A DNA stretch of 64,000 nt. It comes from Prevotella melaninogenica (GTDB lineage: Bacteria > Bacteroidota > Bacteroidia > Bacteroidales > Bacteroidaceae). Both the position numbers and the translations under genes were made by a program. The DNA is taken from the NCBI RefSeq assembly GCF_018128065.1, contig NZ_CP072359.1:1054001-1118000 (forward strand). The letters run 5' to 3'. The notes under the pieces are model-generated. The model saw only the letters and a program-made list of their open reading frames with translations, made no database searches and was not told the DNA's origin. Shown piece after piece: positions 8,483 to 17,084 of the stretch. Every line of letters begins with the position of its first letter. Position 1 is the stretch's first letter.

Positions 8483-9748
8483 TTATACTTTCATTAAATC
8501 GCTCATAACAGAGTCGCTGACATAGATACCATTGCGGGTGAGACGGAGCCAGCCATCGTCCTCTTTTAATAAACCTTGTTCTATTGAGGGTTGTGCGAGG
8601 CGCATGAGATACGTTCTGTATTCAGCTGACAGGGTAGTAAGGTTTATCCCTTCACACGTACGGAGGGCAGTCATAATCATGTCGTTATAGTGTGTGTCGG
8701 CATCTATTATTTCCTCTTCGGTTGGCAATTTGTCTTCTTGTATGGCAGTGATATAAGCCTTTGTGTCTGATACATTCCAACTTCTCTTACCGTTGCCGTA
8801 GGAATGAGCAGAGGCTCCGATGCCTATATAAGGGACATTGTGCCAATACGAACTATTGTGTTGGGAACGGAAGGGACTTTTTACTTTGAAGTTTGAAGTT
8901 TGAAGTTTGAACTTTGAGGTTTGAACTTTGAAGTTTGAACTTTGAGCTTGAAGCTTGGCAAAGTTGCTAATCTCATATTGCTCATATCCTGCTTCGGATA
9001 AGCGGTCGATGAGTGTGTCATACATCTGTCTGTAAAGCTCGTCGTCCATTTCCTTAACCTTTCCTGCTTGGAGAAGGCGGTAGAGTGGGGTACCTTCCTC
9101 GTACATCAGACTATATGCAGAGATATGTTCAATGTCTAAAGCAAGCAATCGCTCAATGTCTTCTTTCCATTCTTTAAGTGTCTCATTGGGGAAACCAAAC
9201 ATAAGGTCTATGGATATGTTCTTGATGTTCACGTTTCTTAGGCGTTTGACAGCCGTCTCTACCTCATCCGTAGTATGTCTACGATGTAGAAACTTTAGGC
9301 GTTCATCTGAGAAAGTCTGCGCTCCCATAGAGATGCGATTGATGGGAAGTGAACGTAAGTTCTGTGCAAATGCTTCTGTCACATCATCGGGATTACACTC
9401 CATTGTGATTTCAATGGGTGTTGTTGTGCTACAAGTGTTACTCTCTCTATCCCATTCTAAACCAATATGAAAGACCTTTTCTATCGTTTTGAATATCTTT
9501 CGCAGACTCTGAAAGGAGAGTTGTGAAGGAGTTCCGCCACCCAAATAGATGGTTGACAAAGTTGTTCTTTCTCCTGATATACTATTATCTTTCTCCGCAC
9601 GTAGTTCCATTTCATGACAAAGCGCATTCACATACTGCTCCTCAATAGAAAACCTTTCGTCCTTCTTCTTTGCAGATACTGTGGAATAGAACCCACAGTA
9701 AATGCAGCGACTGGCACAGAATGGGATGTGAATGTATAATCCAGACAT
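8483..9748 (-). CDS. hemW: Radical SAM heme chaperone HemW, with a repeat-derived insertion
   Basis: 421 residues. The radical SAM cluster motif is at the N terminus (FCASRCIYCGF; C11, C15, C18), followed by IYLGGGTPSQLS, ITMECNPDDV, INRISMGAQTFSDERLKFLH, and DLMFGFPNETLKEW. The C-terminal HemW domain is present (YEISNFAK, RSQHNSSYW, IGIGASAHSYGNGKRSW). HemW delivers heme to respiratory enzymes. Between YEISNFAK and the RSQHN motif lie about 28 unusual residues (QSSNFKVQTSKFKLQTSNFK) encoded by an AACTTTGAA-type repeat at about 8880-8950. Related repeats are found in intergenic DNA at 12478 and 15604. The insertion keeps the frame and falls where a loop is expected, so function may survive. 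Confidence 0.9.
   Translation of the reverse strand: MSGLYIHIPFCASRCIYCGFYSTVSAKKKDERFSIEEQYVNALCHEMELRAEKDNSISGERTTLSTIYLGGGTPSQLSFQSLRKIFKTIEKVFHIGLEWDRESNTCSTTTPIEITMECNPDDVTEAFAQNLRSLPINRISMGAQTFSDERLKFLHRRHTTDEVETAVKRLRNVNIKNISIDLMFGFPNETLKEWKEDIERLLALDIEHISAYSLMYEEGTPLYRLLQAGKVKEMDDELYRQMYDTLIDRLSEAGYEQYEISNFAKLQAQSSNFKVQTSKFKLQTSNFKVKSPFRSQHNSSYWHNVPYIGIGASAHSYGNGKRSWNVSDTKAYITAIQEDKLPTEEEIIDADTHYNDMIMTALRTCEGINLTTLSAEYRTYLMRLAQPSIEQGLLKEDDGWLRLTRNGIYVSDSVMSDLMKV
8880..8950 (-). repeat. AACTTTGAA-type repeat array inside hemW
   Basis: About seven imperfect 8-10 bp units built on GAAGTTTGAA / GAACTTTGAA. The same unit family occurs at about 12478-12512 and 15604-15640. It is translated in frame here as SNFKVQTSKFKLQ-type sequence. 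Confidence 0.75.
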
Positions 9749-9799
9749 GATAAGTGTATATATGCGTATATATTAATGTAAGCCTTACAAGAAGTAGTG

Positions 9800-9807
9800 C
9801 AAATGTA
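9800..9807 (-). promoter_or_regulatory. Putative -7 box (TACATTTG) for hemW
   Basis: TACATTTG on the minus strand, about 52 bases before the hemW ATG. Confidence 0.5.
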
Positions 9808-9953
9808 CTAATAAGTTTTAAAAGAATTTGTTTTTTTTGTTAGAAACTTTGGTGTTTTCAATGAAAATGTCTAACTTAGACCGCTGAATTGATGAGCTTC
9901 GGCTTGTCCCTAAGACGAAACAAATTATTACTAACAGCTTAAATCTATCAGAT

Positions 9954-12116
9954 ATGAGAGTATATCAGACAAACGAGATTAAGAATATTGCCTTGGTTGG
10001 CAGTGCCGGTAGCGGCAAGACTACCCTTGCCGAAAGTATGTTGTTCGAAGCTGGTGTCATTAAGCGCCGCGGTTCAGTAGAAGCTAAGAACACCGTTAGT
10101 GATTACTTCCCAGTAGAGCAGGAGTATGGCTACTCAGTGTTCCCAACAGTTTTCCATGTTGAGTGGAATAATAAAAAGTTGAACATTATTGACTGTCCAG
10201 GTAGTGATGACTTCGTAGGTGGCGCTATTACTGCCCTCAATGTTACCGATGAGGCTGTTATTCTAATCAATGGTCAGTATGGACCAGAAGTTGGTACGCA
10301 GAACATTTTCCGCTATACTGAAAAACTCAAGAAGCCTGTTATCTTCCTTGTTAATCAGTTGGATTCCGACAAGTGCGACTTTGATAATATCTTCTCAACT
10401 ATGCAGGAGATTTATGGTTCAAAGTGTGTTCTTGTACAGTATCCAATAGAGACCGGTTCTGGTTTCAACAGTTTGATTGACGTTCTGTTGATGAAGAAAT
10501 ATAGTTGGAAGCCAGAGGGGGGTGAGCCTATCATTGAGGATATTCCAGCTGACCAAATGCCTAAGGCTATGGAACTACATAAAGCACTCGTTGAGGCTGC
10601 TGCCGAGAATGATGAGGGCTTGATGGAGAAGTTTTTTGAAGAGGAAACATTGACTGAGGATGAGTTGCGTACAGGTATCCGTAAGGGTCTTGTAACCCGT
10701 TCAATCTTCCCTGTTTTCTGTGTATGTGCAGGTAAGAGCATGGGTGTTCGCCGTCTGATGGAGTTCTTGGGTAATGTTGTTCCTTTCGTTGATGAGATGC
10801 CTAAGGTGCACAATACGCGTGGTGAGGAAGTTGCACCTGACAGCAATGGTTCAGAGTCTCTCTACTTCTTCAAGACAGGTATGGAGCCACATATCGGTGA
10901 GGTAAGTTATTTCAAGGTGATGAGTGGATGTGTGAAGTCGGGTGATGACTTGACCAATTCTGACCGTGGTTCAAAGGAGCGTATGGGGCAACTCTATGCT
11001 TGTGCCGGTGCTAATCGTATCCCAGTTGAACTGTTGAATGCAGGCGACTTGGGTTGTGCCGTGAAGCTGAAAGACGTGAAGACGGGTAATACCCTAAATG
11101 GTAAGGGTATTGACCAGCGCTTTGATTTCATTAAGTATCCTAACTCTAAATACTCTCGTGCTGTTGAAGCTAAGAACTCACAGGACACAGAGAAACTGAT
11201 GGCTGCTTTGTTAAAGATGCGTCAGGAAGACCCAACATGGGTTGTTGAACAGAGCAAGGAGTTAAAGCAAACCATCGTTCATGGTCAGGGGGAGTTCCAT
11301 CTTCGTACGTTGAAGTGGCGTTTGGAGAATAACGAGAAGCTGCAGGTTGTTTTCAAGGAGCCAAAGATTCCATATCGTGAGACGATTACCAAGCAGGCAA
11401 AGGCTGAATATCGCCATAAGAAACAGAGTGGTGGTGCAGGTCAGTTTGGTGAGGTGCACTTGATTGTTGAACCTTACGCAGAGGGTATGCCTGATCCAAC
11501 AAACTATAAATTCAATGGTCAGGAGTTCAAGATGAACATCAAGGGACGTGAAGAACGTGACCTTCCATGGGGTGGTAAGCTTGTCTTCATCAACTCTGTT
11601 GTTGGTGGTGCTATTGATGCTCGCTTTATGCCAGCTATCTTAAAGGGTGTGATGGATTGTATGGAGCGTGGTCCATTGACAGGTAGCTATGCACGTGATG
11701 TACGTGTGATAGTCTTCGATGGTAAGATGCACCCTGTTGACTCAAACGAACTTTCATTCACCTTGGCAGCTCGCCATGCGTTCTCAGATGCTTTCAAGGC
11801 TGCTGGTCCAAAGATCCTTGAGCCTATCTATGACTTAGAGGTATTTGTTCCAGGCGATTATATGGGTGACGTGATGAGCGACTTGCAGGGACGTCGTGCC
11901 ATGATTATGGGTATGGACTCTGAGGCAGGTTATCAGAAGTTGCAGGCAAAGATTCCTTTGAAAGAGCTTGCTAACTATAGCATCTCGTTGAGTTCTCTCA
12001 CTGGTGGTCGTGCAAGTTTCACCACTAAGTTTGCAAGTTACGAGCTTGTTCCGAACGATATCCAGCAGAAGTTGATTGCTGAGCACGAAGCGGAAGTGAA
12101 GGAAGAGGAAGAATAG
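9954..12116 (+). CDS. EF-G paralogue (EF-G2 type) with degenerate GTPase centre
   Basis: 720 residues with all five EF-G domains. The P loop is normal (GSAGSGKTT, residues 16-24), but where EF-G has the RGITI switch it reads EYGYSVFPTV. The G3 motif is DCPGS (residues 80-84) instead of DTPGH, so the His that triggers hydrolysis is replaced by Ser. G4 is NQLD. Domain IV is conserved (SGGAGQFGEVHL, PWGGKLVFINSVVGG), as is domain V (DVMSDLQGRRAMIMGMDSEA). It closely resembles the Bacteroides EF-G2 group, reported to support translocation without GTP hydrolysis under carbon starvation. It is monocistronic, with a terminator just downstream. The catalytic-His loss is read directly; the physiological role is inferred. 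Confidence 0.9.
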   Translation: MRVYQTNEIKNIALVGSAGSGKTTLAESMLFEAGVIKRRGSVEAKNTVSDYFPVEQEYGYSVFPTVFHVEWNNKKLNIIDCPGSDDFVGGAITALNVTDEAVILINGQYGPEVGTQNIFRYTEKLKKPVIFLVNQLDSDKCDFDNIFSTMQEIYGSKCVLVQYPIETGSGFNSLIDVLLMKKYSWKPEGGEPIIEDIPADQMPKAMELHKALVEAAAENDEGLMEKFFEEETLTEDELRTGIRKGLVTRSIFPVFCVCAGKSMGVRRLMEFLGNVVPFVDEMPKVHNTRGEEVAPDSNGSESLYFFKTGMEPHIGEVSYFKVMSGCVKSGDDLTNSDRGSKERMGQLYACAGANRIPVELLNAGDLGCAVKLKDVKTGNTLNGKGIDQRFDFIKYPNSKYSRAVEAKNSQDTEKLMAALLKMRQEDPTWVVEQSKELKQTIVHGQGEFHLRTLKWRLENNEKLQVVFKEPKIPYRETITKQAKAEYRHKKQSGGAGQFGEVHLIVEPYAEGMPDPTNYKFNGQEFKMNIKGREERDLPWGGKLVFINSVVGGAIDARFMPAILKGVMDCMERGPLTGSYARDVRVIVFDGKMHPVDSNELSFTLAARHAFSDAFKAAGPKILEPIYDLEVFVPGDYMGDVMSDLQGRRAMIMGMDSEAGYQKLQAKIPLKELANYSISLSSLTGGRASFTTKFASYELVPNDIQQKLIAEHEAEVKEEEE

Positions 12117-12142
12117 TTCTCCTAAATTAGACTAATATAAGT

Positions 12143-12195
12143 GAAGAGGTTGATTCGAGGGCTACGGTATGTAGCTTCAGGATTAACCTCTTTTT
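12143..12195 (+). terminator. Rho-independent terminator of the EF-G paralogue
   Basis: GAAGAGGTTGATTC pairs imperfectly with GGATTAACCTCTT, with an inner GCTACGG/GTAGC stem, followed by TTTTT. It starts about 27 bases after the stop codon. Confidence 0.8.
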
Positions 12196-12477
12196 CTGTC
12201 TATTTTGTATTAAGCCTATTATCGGCTCAGTAGGAAAAAGGTGGGGAAAGAAGTAGACAAAGAGCTAATAATAAAGGTTCAGTCCTTTCAAATTTTGAAG
12301 TGATGCGTATTCTCAAGTAAGAATAAGATGATTACAGTTTCTAAAAGAAAAGTTTAGTTTCAATTTGCTGTCATTTTTAACATTTTGTTTATCTCTCTGT
12401 ATAATAACAAGTTAAGCCTCTGCAATCGATGAAGGGAATGACAGGAAATTAAGTTGATGTATTGCTCAATAAAACTT

Positions 12478-12512
12478 ATCCTTTGAACTTTGAACATTAA
12501 ACTTTGAAGAGA
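12478..12512 (+). repeat. AACTTTGAA-type dispersed repeat, intergenic copy
   Basis: CTTTGAACTTTGAACATTAA followed by ACTTTGAAG. Same unit as the array inside hemW and the copy at 15604-15640. Confidence 0.6.
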
Positions 12513-12813
12513 TATCACACAGCGACGCGGAGAATACAGAGGTTTGACAAATATAAAACAATGGTGGTCGTGGAGGTACAACTGGTGCGTGAAGTGACGG
12601 AGGATATCTGCAAGTTTTGTTGTAGCGAGTGTTCGTAAGGGTTGTGTACAGCATTTATCGCCAAGAGCATCAGCAACCGCTGCGCTACGTCTCTGTTATC
12701 CTTTGTGGCATCGGTACCTCTGTGAGATTGCCTTTACTTCCGTGCTGTCCCTTTCTCCGAGTGGCCTATTATATAGGAGACTTATCTTTTCACTCCTAAT
12801 TTTAGATGACTAT

Positions 12814-12857
12814 AAGACCTCCCCTAACCCCTCCAAAAGAGGGGTGGAAGGTCTTTT
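12814..12857 (-). terminator. Hairpin terminator downstream of the TonB receptor
   Basis: AAGACCT and AGGTCTT close a long stem with inner CCCCT / AGGGG pairing around an AAAA loop. Its position directly behind the receptor stop on the minus strand suggests termination. A related CCCTCCCTTTGGGG motif occurs near 58253. Confidence 0.55.
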
Positions 12858-12860
12858 CTC

Positions 12861-15359
12861 TTAGAAATGTATTCTAAAGTCCACACCCATTTGGAATGGA
12901 TTACCCATCTGAGCGAATGTGTAGCGTGTGCCAGTAGCAGCACTCTGAACAGCAAAACTATTATACTTTGTATCTGTCAAGTTACGCACCCAGAGGTTGA
13001 CATGTAGTGCACCAAAGTCGGCATCGGCATGAGCACCTAAGACGGCATAGAAGTTTTGACCGATAGAGTTCTGTTCATCCCAGTAAGTCTTACCCTGTGC
13101 AGAGAGGTTCATTCCCACCGTTACGCTACGAAGATGGAAACGATTTGATGGGTCAAGGAGTGCAGCTGGGTCTACATCTATACGATAATCAGCATTGGCA
13201 CCAAGCGTATGCTGTGGTACGAAGGGAACATGCTTATCTTTATAATCAACTATTCCAACTCCTGCAATAGAATCCTTATACTCATCGAATTGAGCACTTG
13301 TAAAGCCATAGCTAAGTCCGTAAGTCAGTTTATTGTCCAAAGCACCACCACGAACGGTTGCTTCCAAACCACAGGAATGACTACGACCAGCATTCGTCAT
13401 CACACGTCCGAAGCCATAGTTACCAGCCATCACAGAGAGTTGCTGATTGCGAATCTGCATATAATAAGCAGCAAGATCAAGATGTAATTGGTTGTTCAAG
13501 AGGTTAAGATGTGTTCCTACCTCATAGTTCCAACTTGTCTCTGGCTTATATTCAATCGTCTTTGCAATACGCTCATAATACGCCTCATCATGAGCAATAT
13601 CTACATCAGCTCGTGCCTTATTAGCTGCTTGTGAAGTCTCAGCCTGAAGCACATCTGAGAACATCTCAAAGTTGTAACCACCTGCACGATAACCCTTTGA
13701 CCATGTCGCATAGACGTTACTACCATTCTGAAGGCGATAAGTCAGACCAACCTTTGGAAGGAATTGCTTAAAGCTGTCATGTTCACTATGTTTCAGGGTT
13801 GAAGTGATTACAGGGTTAATGGTTATGCCCATCACACGCTCCTGCAACGCCACACGTGCAGAGGTTGCATAATCGATACTCACGCGAGAATAATCATAAC
13901 GTAGACCCAAGGTTGCCATGAGGCGATCAGAAAGTTCAATATTACTCTCATGATAAATACCAAAGTTGAACGTTGGCGTACGGAAAGTGCCTGGGACAGG
14001 ATCCATTGTCATGTTGATATTTACTCCACCTGCTCCTGCTATTATAGCTGCAGCACTTGCACGTGCAGTCTTATTAGCAAGTTCCTTTGGCATTCCACCA
14101 GCAATCATTCTTTCCGCCATACCTCTTGCCATTGCGTTGAGTATGCCATTATAGGCATAATCCGTAATCTTTTTTGAAAGGTAGCGATTTATTTCCTGGT
14201 CGAAATAGACAGGGGCGATTGTCTTCAGCCACTGATAAGAACCGAAAGCACCAAAAGTCCAATGCCATTTGCTGTTGTTCTGACTCTTGATTGACAATTC
14301 TTCTGTCAACGCATTGCCCGACTGACGCTGTGTAAGGTGTATAAAATCCTGTGGACGATAGTCAATATCCATGAGCATATAGTCACGAAGGAACTGCCAA
14401 GAGGTCATCGAGTTGATATCAAAACCGTTACCAGCATACTTAATTCCTAATCCAGTATTGAGGATATTACGGCGATAATTACCTTGACGGTTCTGGTTAG
14501 GCAACTGCGTTCCAGCCTTCAAACCATAAAGGGGTGAAGTGATATTTGCAGAAGAAATCTCATCTTCTGTTACCACTTGTCCGTATGGGAAACCATTCTG
14601 ACGAGTATATTGATAATCAGCAATGAAGTCAAAATTAAGTCTTTCTGTTGGATGCCAAAGGAAGCGTCCCTTAGCACCAAACTCATTGATAAGGTCGGCA
14701 CGTGATCCATCATACTGATTACGGAAGAATCCATTCTGTCCACCATAGAAACCAGCAACTGAGTAAGCCGTCTTATCATTCAGTTTCTCATAATGACTTA
14801 CTTCAATTTGGCGATGCCATTTCGTACCAGCAGAGAGCTTCACGTCTGTTCCCTGATAGTGGAAAGGATTACGACTATAAAGACGAATCAATCCGCCTTC
14901 GGTATTCATTCCATAGAGTGTTCCTTGTGGACCATGCAGTATATCGACACGGTCGACATCATACATATGGAAATTGAAGGCACTCTTGCTCAAGATAGGC
15001 ATACCATCAACATAAACTCCTACGGCTGGAGAATAGACACGTGACCCAATACCACGCATATAAATAGAAGAGGTGTAGCGACTTCCATACTCAGGCATAG
15101 AGAACGACGGAACAAACGTTGATAGATGACGAGCATCCTGAACGTTAAGCCCCTGAAGAAGACTCGTGTTGAACGACGTACTACTCAATGGCTGCTGTCG
15201 TAAACGAAAGGCTTCCTTTGGCTGATCAATGACCACCACCTCGTCAATATCATACACACGGGAGGTATCTCCTATCTCAATAATGTTATTAGCCTGTAAC
15301 CCTATGGGTAGAGACGAAGCCAACAAAAAAATAATACCAAACTTAGACTTAATCATCAT
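12861..15359 (-). CDS. TonB-dependent receptor, substrate unknown
   Basis: About 832 residues from the ATG-ATG at 15359. A signal peptide (MMIKSKFGIIFLLASSLPIG) is followed by a TonB-box-like segment (YDIDEVVVID) and the plug (SSIYMRGIGSRVYSPAVGVY, VDILHGPQGTLYGMNTEGGL). The barrel includes GYRAGGYNFEMFSDVL and ends VDFRIHF with the terminal Phe expected for BAM-dependent insertion. It resembles COG1629 iron-complex receptors, but no ligand can be assigned. A longer frame starts at a TTG at 15401, but the -7 box (15399-15406) covers that TTG, so the internal ATG is preferred. No SusD partner is adjacent. A terminator follows. Confidence 0.88.
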   Translation of the reverse strand: MMIKSKFGIIFLLASSLPIGLQANNIIEIGDTSRVYDIDEVVVIDQPKEAFRLRQQPLSSTSFNTSLLQGLNVQDARHLSTFVPSFSMPEYGSRYTSSIYMRGIGSRVYSPAVGVYVDGMPILSKSAFNFHMYDVDRVDILHGPQGTLYGMNTEGGLIRLYSRNPFHYQGTDVKLSAGTKWHRQIEVSHYEKLNDKTAYSVAGFYGGQNGFFRNQYDGSRADLINEFGAKGRFLWHPTERLNFDFIADYQYTRQNGFPYGQVVTEDEISSANITSPLYGLKAGTQLPNQNRQGNYRRNILNTGLGIKYAGNGFDINSMTSWQFLRDYMLMDIDYRPQDFIHLTQRQSGNALTEELSIKSQNNSKWHWTFGAFGSYQWLKTIAPVYFDQEINRYLSKKITDYAYNGILNAMARGMAERMIAGGMPKELANKTARASAAAIIAGAGGVNINMTMDPVPGTFRTPTFNFGIYHESNIELSDRLMATLGLRYDYSRVSIDYATSARVALQERVMGITINPVITSTLKHSEHDSFKQFLPKVGLTYRLQNGSNVYATWSKGYRAGGYNFEMFSDVLQAETSQAANKARADVDIAHDEAYYERIAKTIEYKPETSWNYEVGTHLNLLNNQLHLDLAAYYMQIRNQQLSVMAGNYGFGRVMTNAGRSHSCGLEATVRGGALDNKLTYGLSYGFTSAQFDEYKDSIAGVGIVDYKDKHVPFVPQHTLGANADYRIDVDPAALLDPSNRFHLRSVTVGMNLSAQGKTYWDEQNSIGQNFYAVLGAHADADFGALHVNLWVRNLTDTKYNSFAVQSAATGTRYTFAQMGNPFQMGVDFRIHF

Positions 15360-15398
15360 ATAATCTTGTTTTATGTTTTTGCTGATTGTTAATGTTGG

Positions 15399-15406
15399 CA
15401 AAGGTA
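15399..15406 (-). promoter_or_regulatory. Putative -7 box (TACCTTTG) for the TonB receptor
   Basis: TACCTTTG on the minus strand predicts a start near 15392 and decides the start codon at 15359 over the TTG at 15401. Confidence 0.55.
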
Positions 15407-15530
15407 TAAAGAAAAAGTATAATATGCAATCCTAATTTATTAGGAATAATTATGTTTCTGGGTGTTACGTTAATCAAAAAGGAAATCTGTTCTTTCTGTT
15501 TATCTGCTTTCTGTGAGATAATAAGCTCTA

Positions 15531-15568
15531 TTCAAAATTCATCAATCACAATTCATAATTATGATTAA
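15531..15568 (+). repeat. AT-rich dispersed repeat, copy 2
   Basis: Shares CACAATTCATAATTATGATT with the copies at 5959 and 19139; the 5' part is diverged. Confidence 0.65.
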
Positions 15569-15603
15569 CACTGTAAGAAAGGTAAAAGGGTAAAAAGTAA
15601 AAG

Positions 15604-15640
15604 AGTTCAAACGTCAAAGTTCAAAGTTCAAAGTTCAGAG
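15604..15640 (+). repeat. TTCAAAGTTCAAAG-type dispersed repeat
   Basis: Three to four units of GTTCAAA. It is the reverse complement of the unit used in the hemW insertion. Confidence 0.6.
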
Positions 15641-15649
15641 TCTTATAGG

Positions 15650-15705
15650 TGTTAAGCCTTAACACAAGTGGTGTTTACCAATCGCACCACATGTGCGCGG
15701 CACTG
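15650..15705. repeat. REP-like palindromic repeat, copy 1
   Basis: Two short hyphenated palindromes, AACACAAGTGGTGTT and GCACCACATGTGC, separated by about 8 bases. Similar units occur at 24951, 47231 and 55041. Confidence 0.6.
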
Positions 15706-15955
15706 GCACATTGATTAAAGAGGGTAAATGAAATGATTGCTATTATAATAATACATCGTAAGACATGAATGATTGCGCTCTAAGGAAATGCTTTATCAGA
15801 AGCAATTTCTGTGGTGCTTATAAACAAGGTGATGTGTCGTGGTAAAAGACATAAGATGGTAGTCTACTGTTTTAGTTAATGAAAGTCTTTGTTTTGTAAA
15901 GAATAATCATGAATATATTGTTTACAAGTAGGATAGTTGTTTGTAGAAAAATAAA

Positions 15956-15980
15956 ACGGACGCACAAATTGTACGTCCGT
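15956..15980 (-). terminator. Terminator of the Fur-family transcription unit
   Basis: The stem ACGGACG / CGTCCGT encloses a partly self-pairing loop. It is followed on the minus strand by TTTTATTTTT. Confidence 0.65.
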
Positions 15981-16027
15981 AGAGATAAAAACAGTTACAG
16001 AAAAAATCTGTTAGTTTTTTAATTCTT

Positions 16028-16261
16028 TTACTTAAGGCATGTCCTAAAAACGACTGAGTGAACTGGTAATTTGCTCCGAAGAAAGTCCGAAAGATGACAC
16101 GAAGTACCCCATGATTTAATTATTTGATGTCGGTGGTAAATAATAGAACCCACCTTAACCAGCACAAGGAGGGTGTTTGAATGTGTGTCTGACTCTCTTT
16201 TCTTGGCAAGTTTTACTTTTCGCACAGCTCTTGGTTGCTGATGTGCGCAAGTTTTTGCCAC
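16028..16261 (-). CDS. Small basic open frame behind the Fur-family gene, doubtful
   Basis: 77 codons (MAKTCAHQQPRAVRKVKLAK...), starting 16 bases after the Fur-family stop and ending before the shared terminator at 15956-15980, so it would be cotranscribed. It is strongly basic at the N terminus, with no domain, signal or membrane segment. The composition (PVHSVVFRTCLK at the end) looks more like translated intergenic repeat than a folded protein. Listed only because of its position in the transcript. Confidence 0.2.
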   Translation of the reverse strand: MAKTCAHQQPRAVRKVKLAKKRESDTHSNTLLVLVKVGSIIYHRHQIIKSWGTSCHLSDFLRSKLPVHSVVFRTCLK

Positions 16262-16277
16262 CTTTGATATGGAGGAT

Positions 16278-16730
16278 TTAGTTAGTTTCTTCTTTCTCGT
16301 TCATCGCTTCAAGGCACTGAGGACAAACTCCTTTGTAGTAAAGTTGAGTGTCGTCAATTCTGAAGCCTTTGCCAATCTCACCTGTGTAGCGTGGCATCTC
16401 CATAGTTTCAAAATCGAAAACTTTCTCACAACGCTTGCAGAAGAAGTGTGCATGTGGCTCGGTAATACCATCATAGCATACGCGGTGGTCATCAATAGTA
16501 ATCATTGATGCTGCTCCATGTTCAGACAACATTCTTAATGTATTATAGACTGTTGTACGGCTCACCGTTGGAAGTTGTTTCTTGAGTGCAAGGAAAACCT
16601 CTTCCACTGTTGGGTGAGTGTGGTGAGTTGCCAAATACTTCATGATTGCCACACGCTGTATAGATGGGCGAATACCTAATGCTGTCAATTTGTTATATAC
16701 TGAATCCACTGTTGTCAACCTTTTTATCAA
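16278..16730 (-). CDS. Fur-family metal- or peroxide-responsive repressor
   Basis: 150 residues with the Fur layout. The N-terminal winged helix reads LGIRPSIQRVAIMKYLATHH, PTVEEVFLALKKQLPTVSRT and TVYNTLRMLSEHGA. The dimerisation domain carries PHAHFFCKRCEKVFDF and a second CxxC (GVCPQCLEAM), the structural zinc site. PerR and Fur are hard to separate by sequence; the HAHF motif and short form look PerR-like, but this is a guess. It likely represses iron or oxidative stress genes. A -7 box lies at 16805-16812. The neighbouring TonB receptors are plausible but unproven targets. Confidence 0.88.
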   Translation of the reverse strand: MIKRLTTVDSVYNKLTALGIRPSIQRVAIMKYLATHHTHPTVEEVFLALKKQLPTVSRTTVYNTLRMLSEHGAASMITIDDHRVCYDGITEPHAHFFCKRCEKVFDFETMEMPRYTGEIGKGFRIDDTQLYYKGVCPQCLEAMNEKEETN

Positions 16731-16804
16731 TTTACACTAAAAATAATTCCACTAATCATAACAAATCATATGAATTGATATGGATGATTTATATAATATG
16801 TTTG

Positions 16805-16812
16805 CAAAGGTA
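16805..16812 (-). promoter_or_regulatory. Putative -7 box (TACCTTTG) for the Fur-family gene
   Basis: TACCTTTG on the minus strand, about 75 bases before the ATG. Confidence 0.5.
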
Positions 16813-16867
16813 CGCATTTTGTGAATAACAGACAAATATTATGTTGTAAAAACTACAGATATTTTAG

Positions 16868-17000
16868 AAGTTGACGAGTGAATAGTTGACAAGTTAACAA
16901 GTTGCTTGCGAGAAAGACATAGTAACAAAAGAACAGAGGTGTGTTAATAACATAACAAGTAACTCATTCACTTGTCGACTCGTTCACTTGTTGTTTTTTT
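16868..17000 (+). repeat. GTTGACAAGTT-type dispersed element, copy A
   Basis: The ends are loosely inverted (GTTGACGAGTGAATAG versus ATTCACTTGTCGACTC) around AAAGACATAGTAACAAA. The same order of blocks occurs at 17611-17735, on the other side of the flavin reductase-like gene. Confidence 0.65.
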
Positions 17001-17010
17001 ACTTGTGTGC

Positions 17011-17041
17011 TTTGTTGGGACGGATAAAAGTCTTACTTTTG
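17011..17041 (+). promoter_or_regulatory. Promoter of the flavin reductase-like gene
   Basis: -33 TTTG (17011-17014), 19 bases, then -7 TACTTTTG (17034-17041). A near-ideal Bacteroidetes promoter directly behind repeat copy A. Confidence 0.7.
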
Positions 17042-17084
17042 TATTTGATAAATGTTGAAAGTGTATACATAAAGATTATTTCGT

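Larger units (their letters stand above)
12196..12860. other. Long intergenic region between convergent genes
   Basis: No convincing gene. It holds an AACTTTGAA repeat (about 12478-12512), then about 250 bases (12520-12780) that look richer in G+C than the flanks but have only short unsupported frames, and a terminator-like hairpin at 12814-12857. Confidence 0.5.
15407..16027. other. Repeat-rich intergenic region
   Basis: No gene seen. In order: an AT-rich repeat (15531-15568), an AACTTTGAA repeat (15604-15640), REP-like palindromes (15650-15705), about 230 bases without visible structure, and the terminator at 15956-15980. Confidence 0.5.

Noticed and set aside
12466..12654. 62- and 73-codon minus-strand frames in the long intergenic region
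   Set aside because: They include the AACTTTGAA repeat and have low-complexity content without gene-like features.
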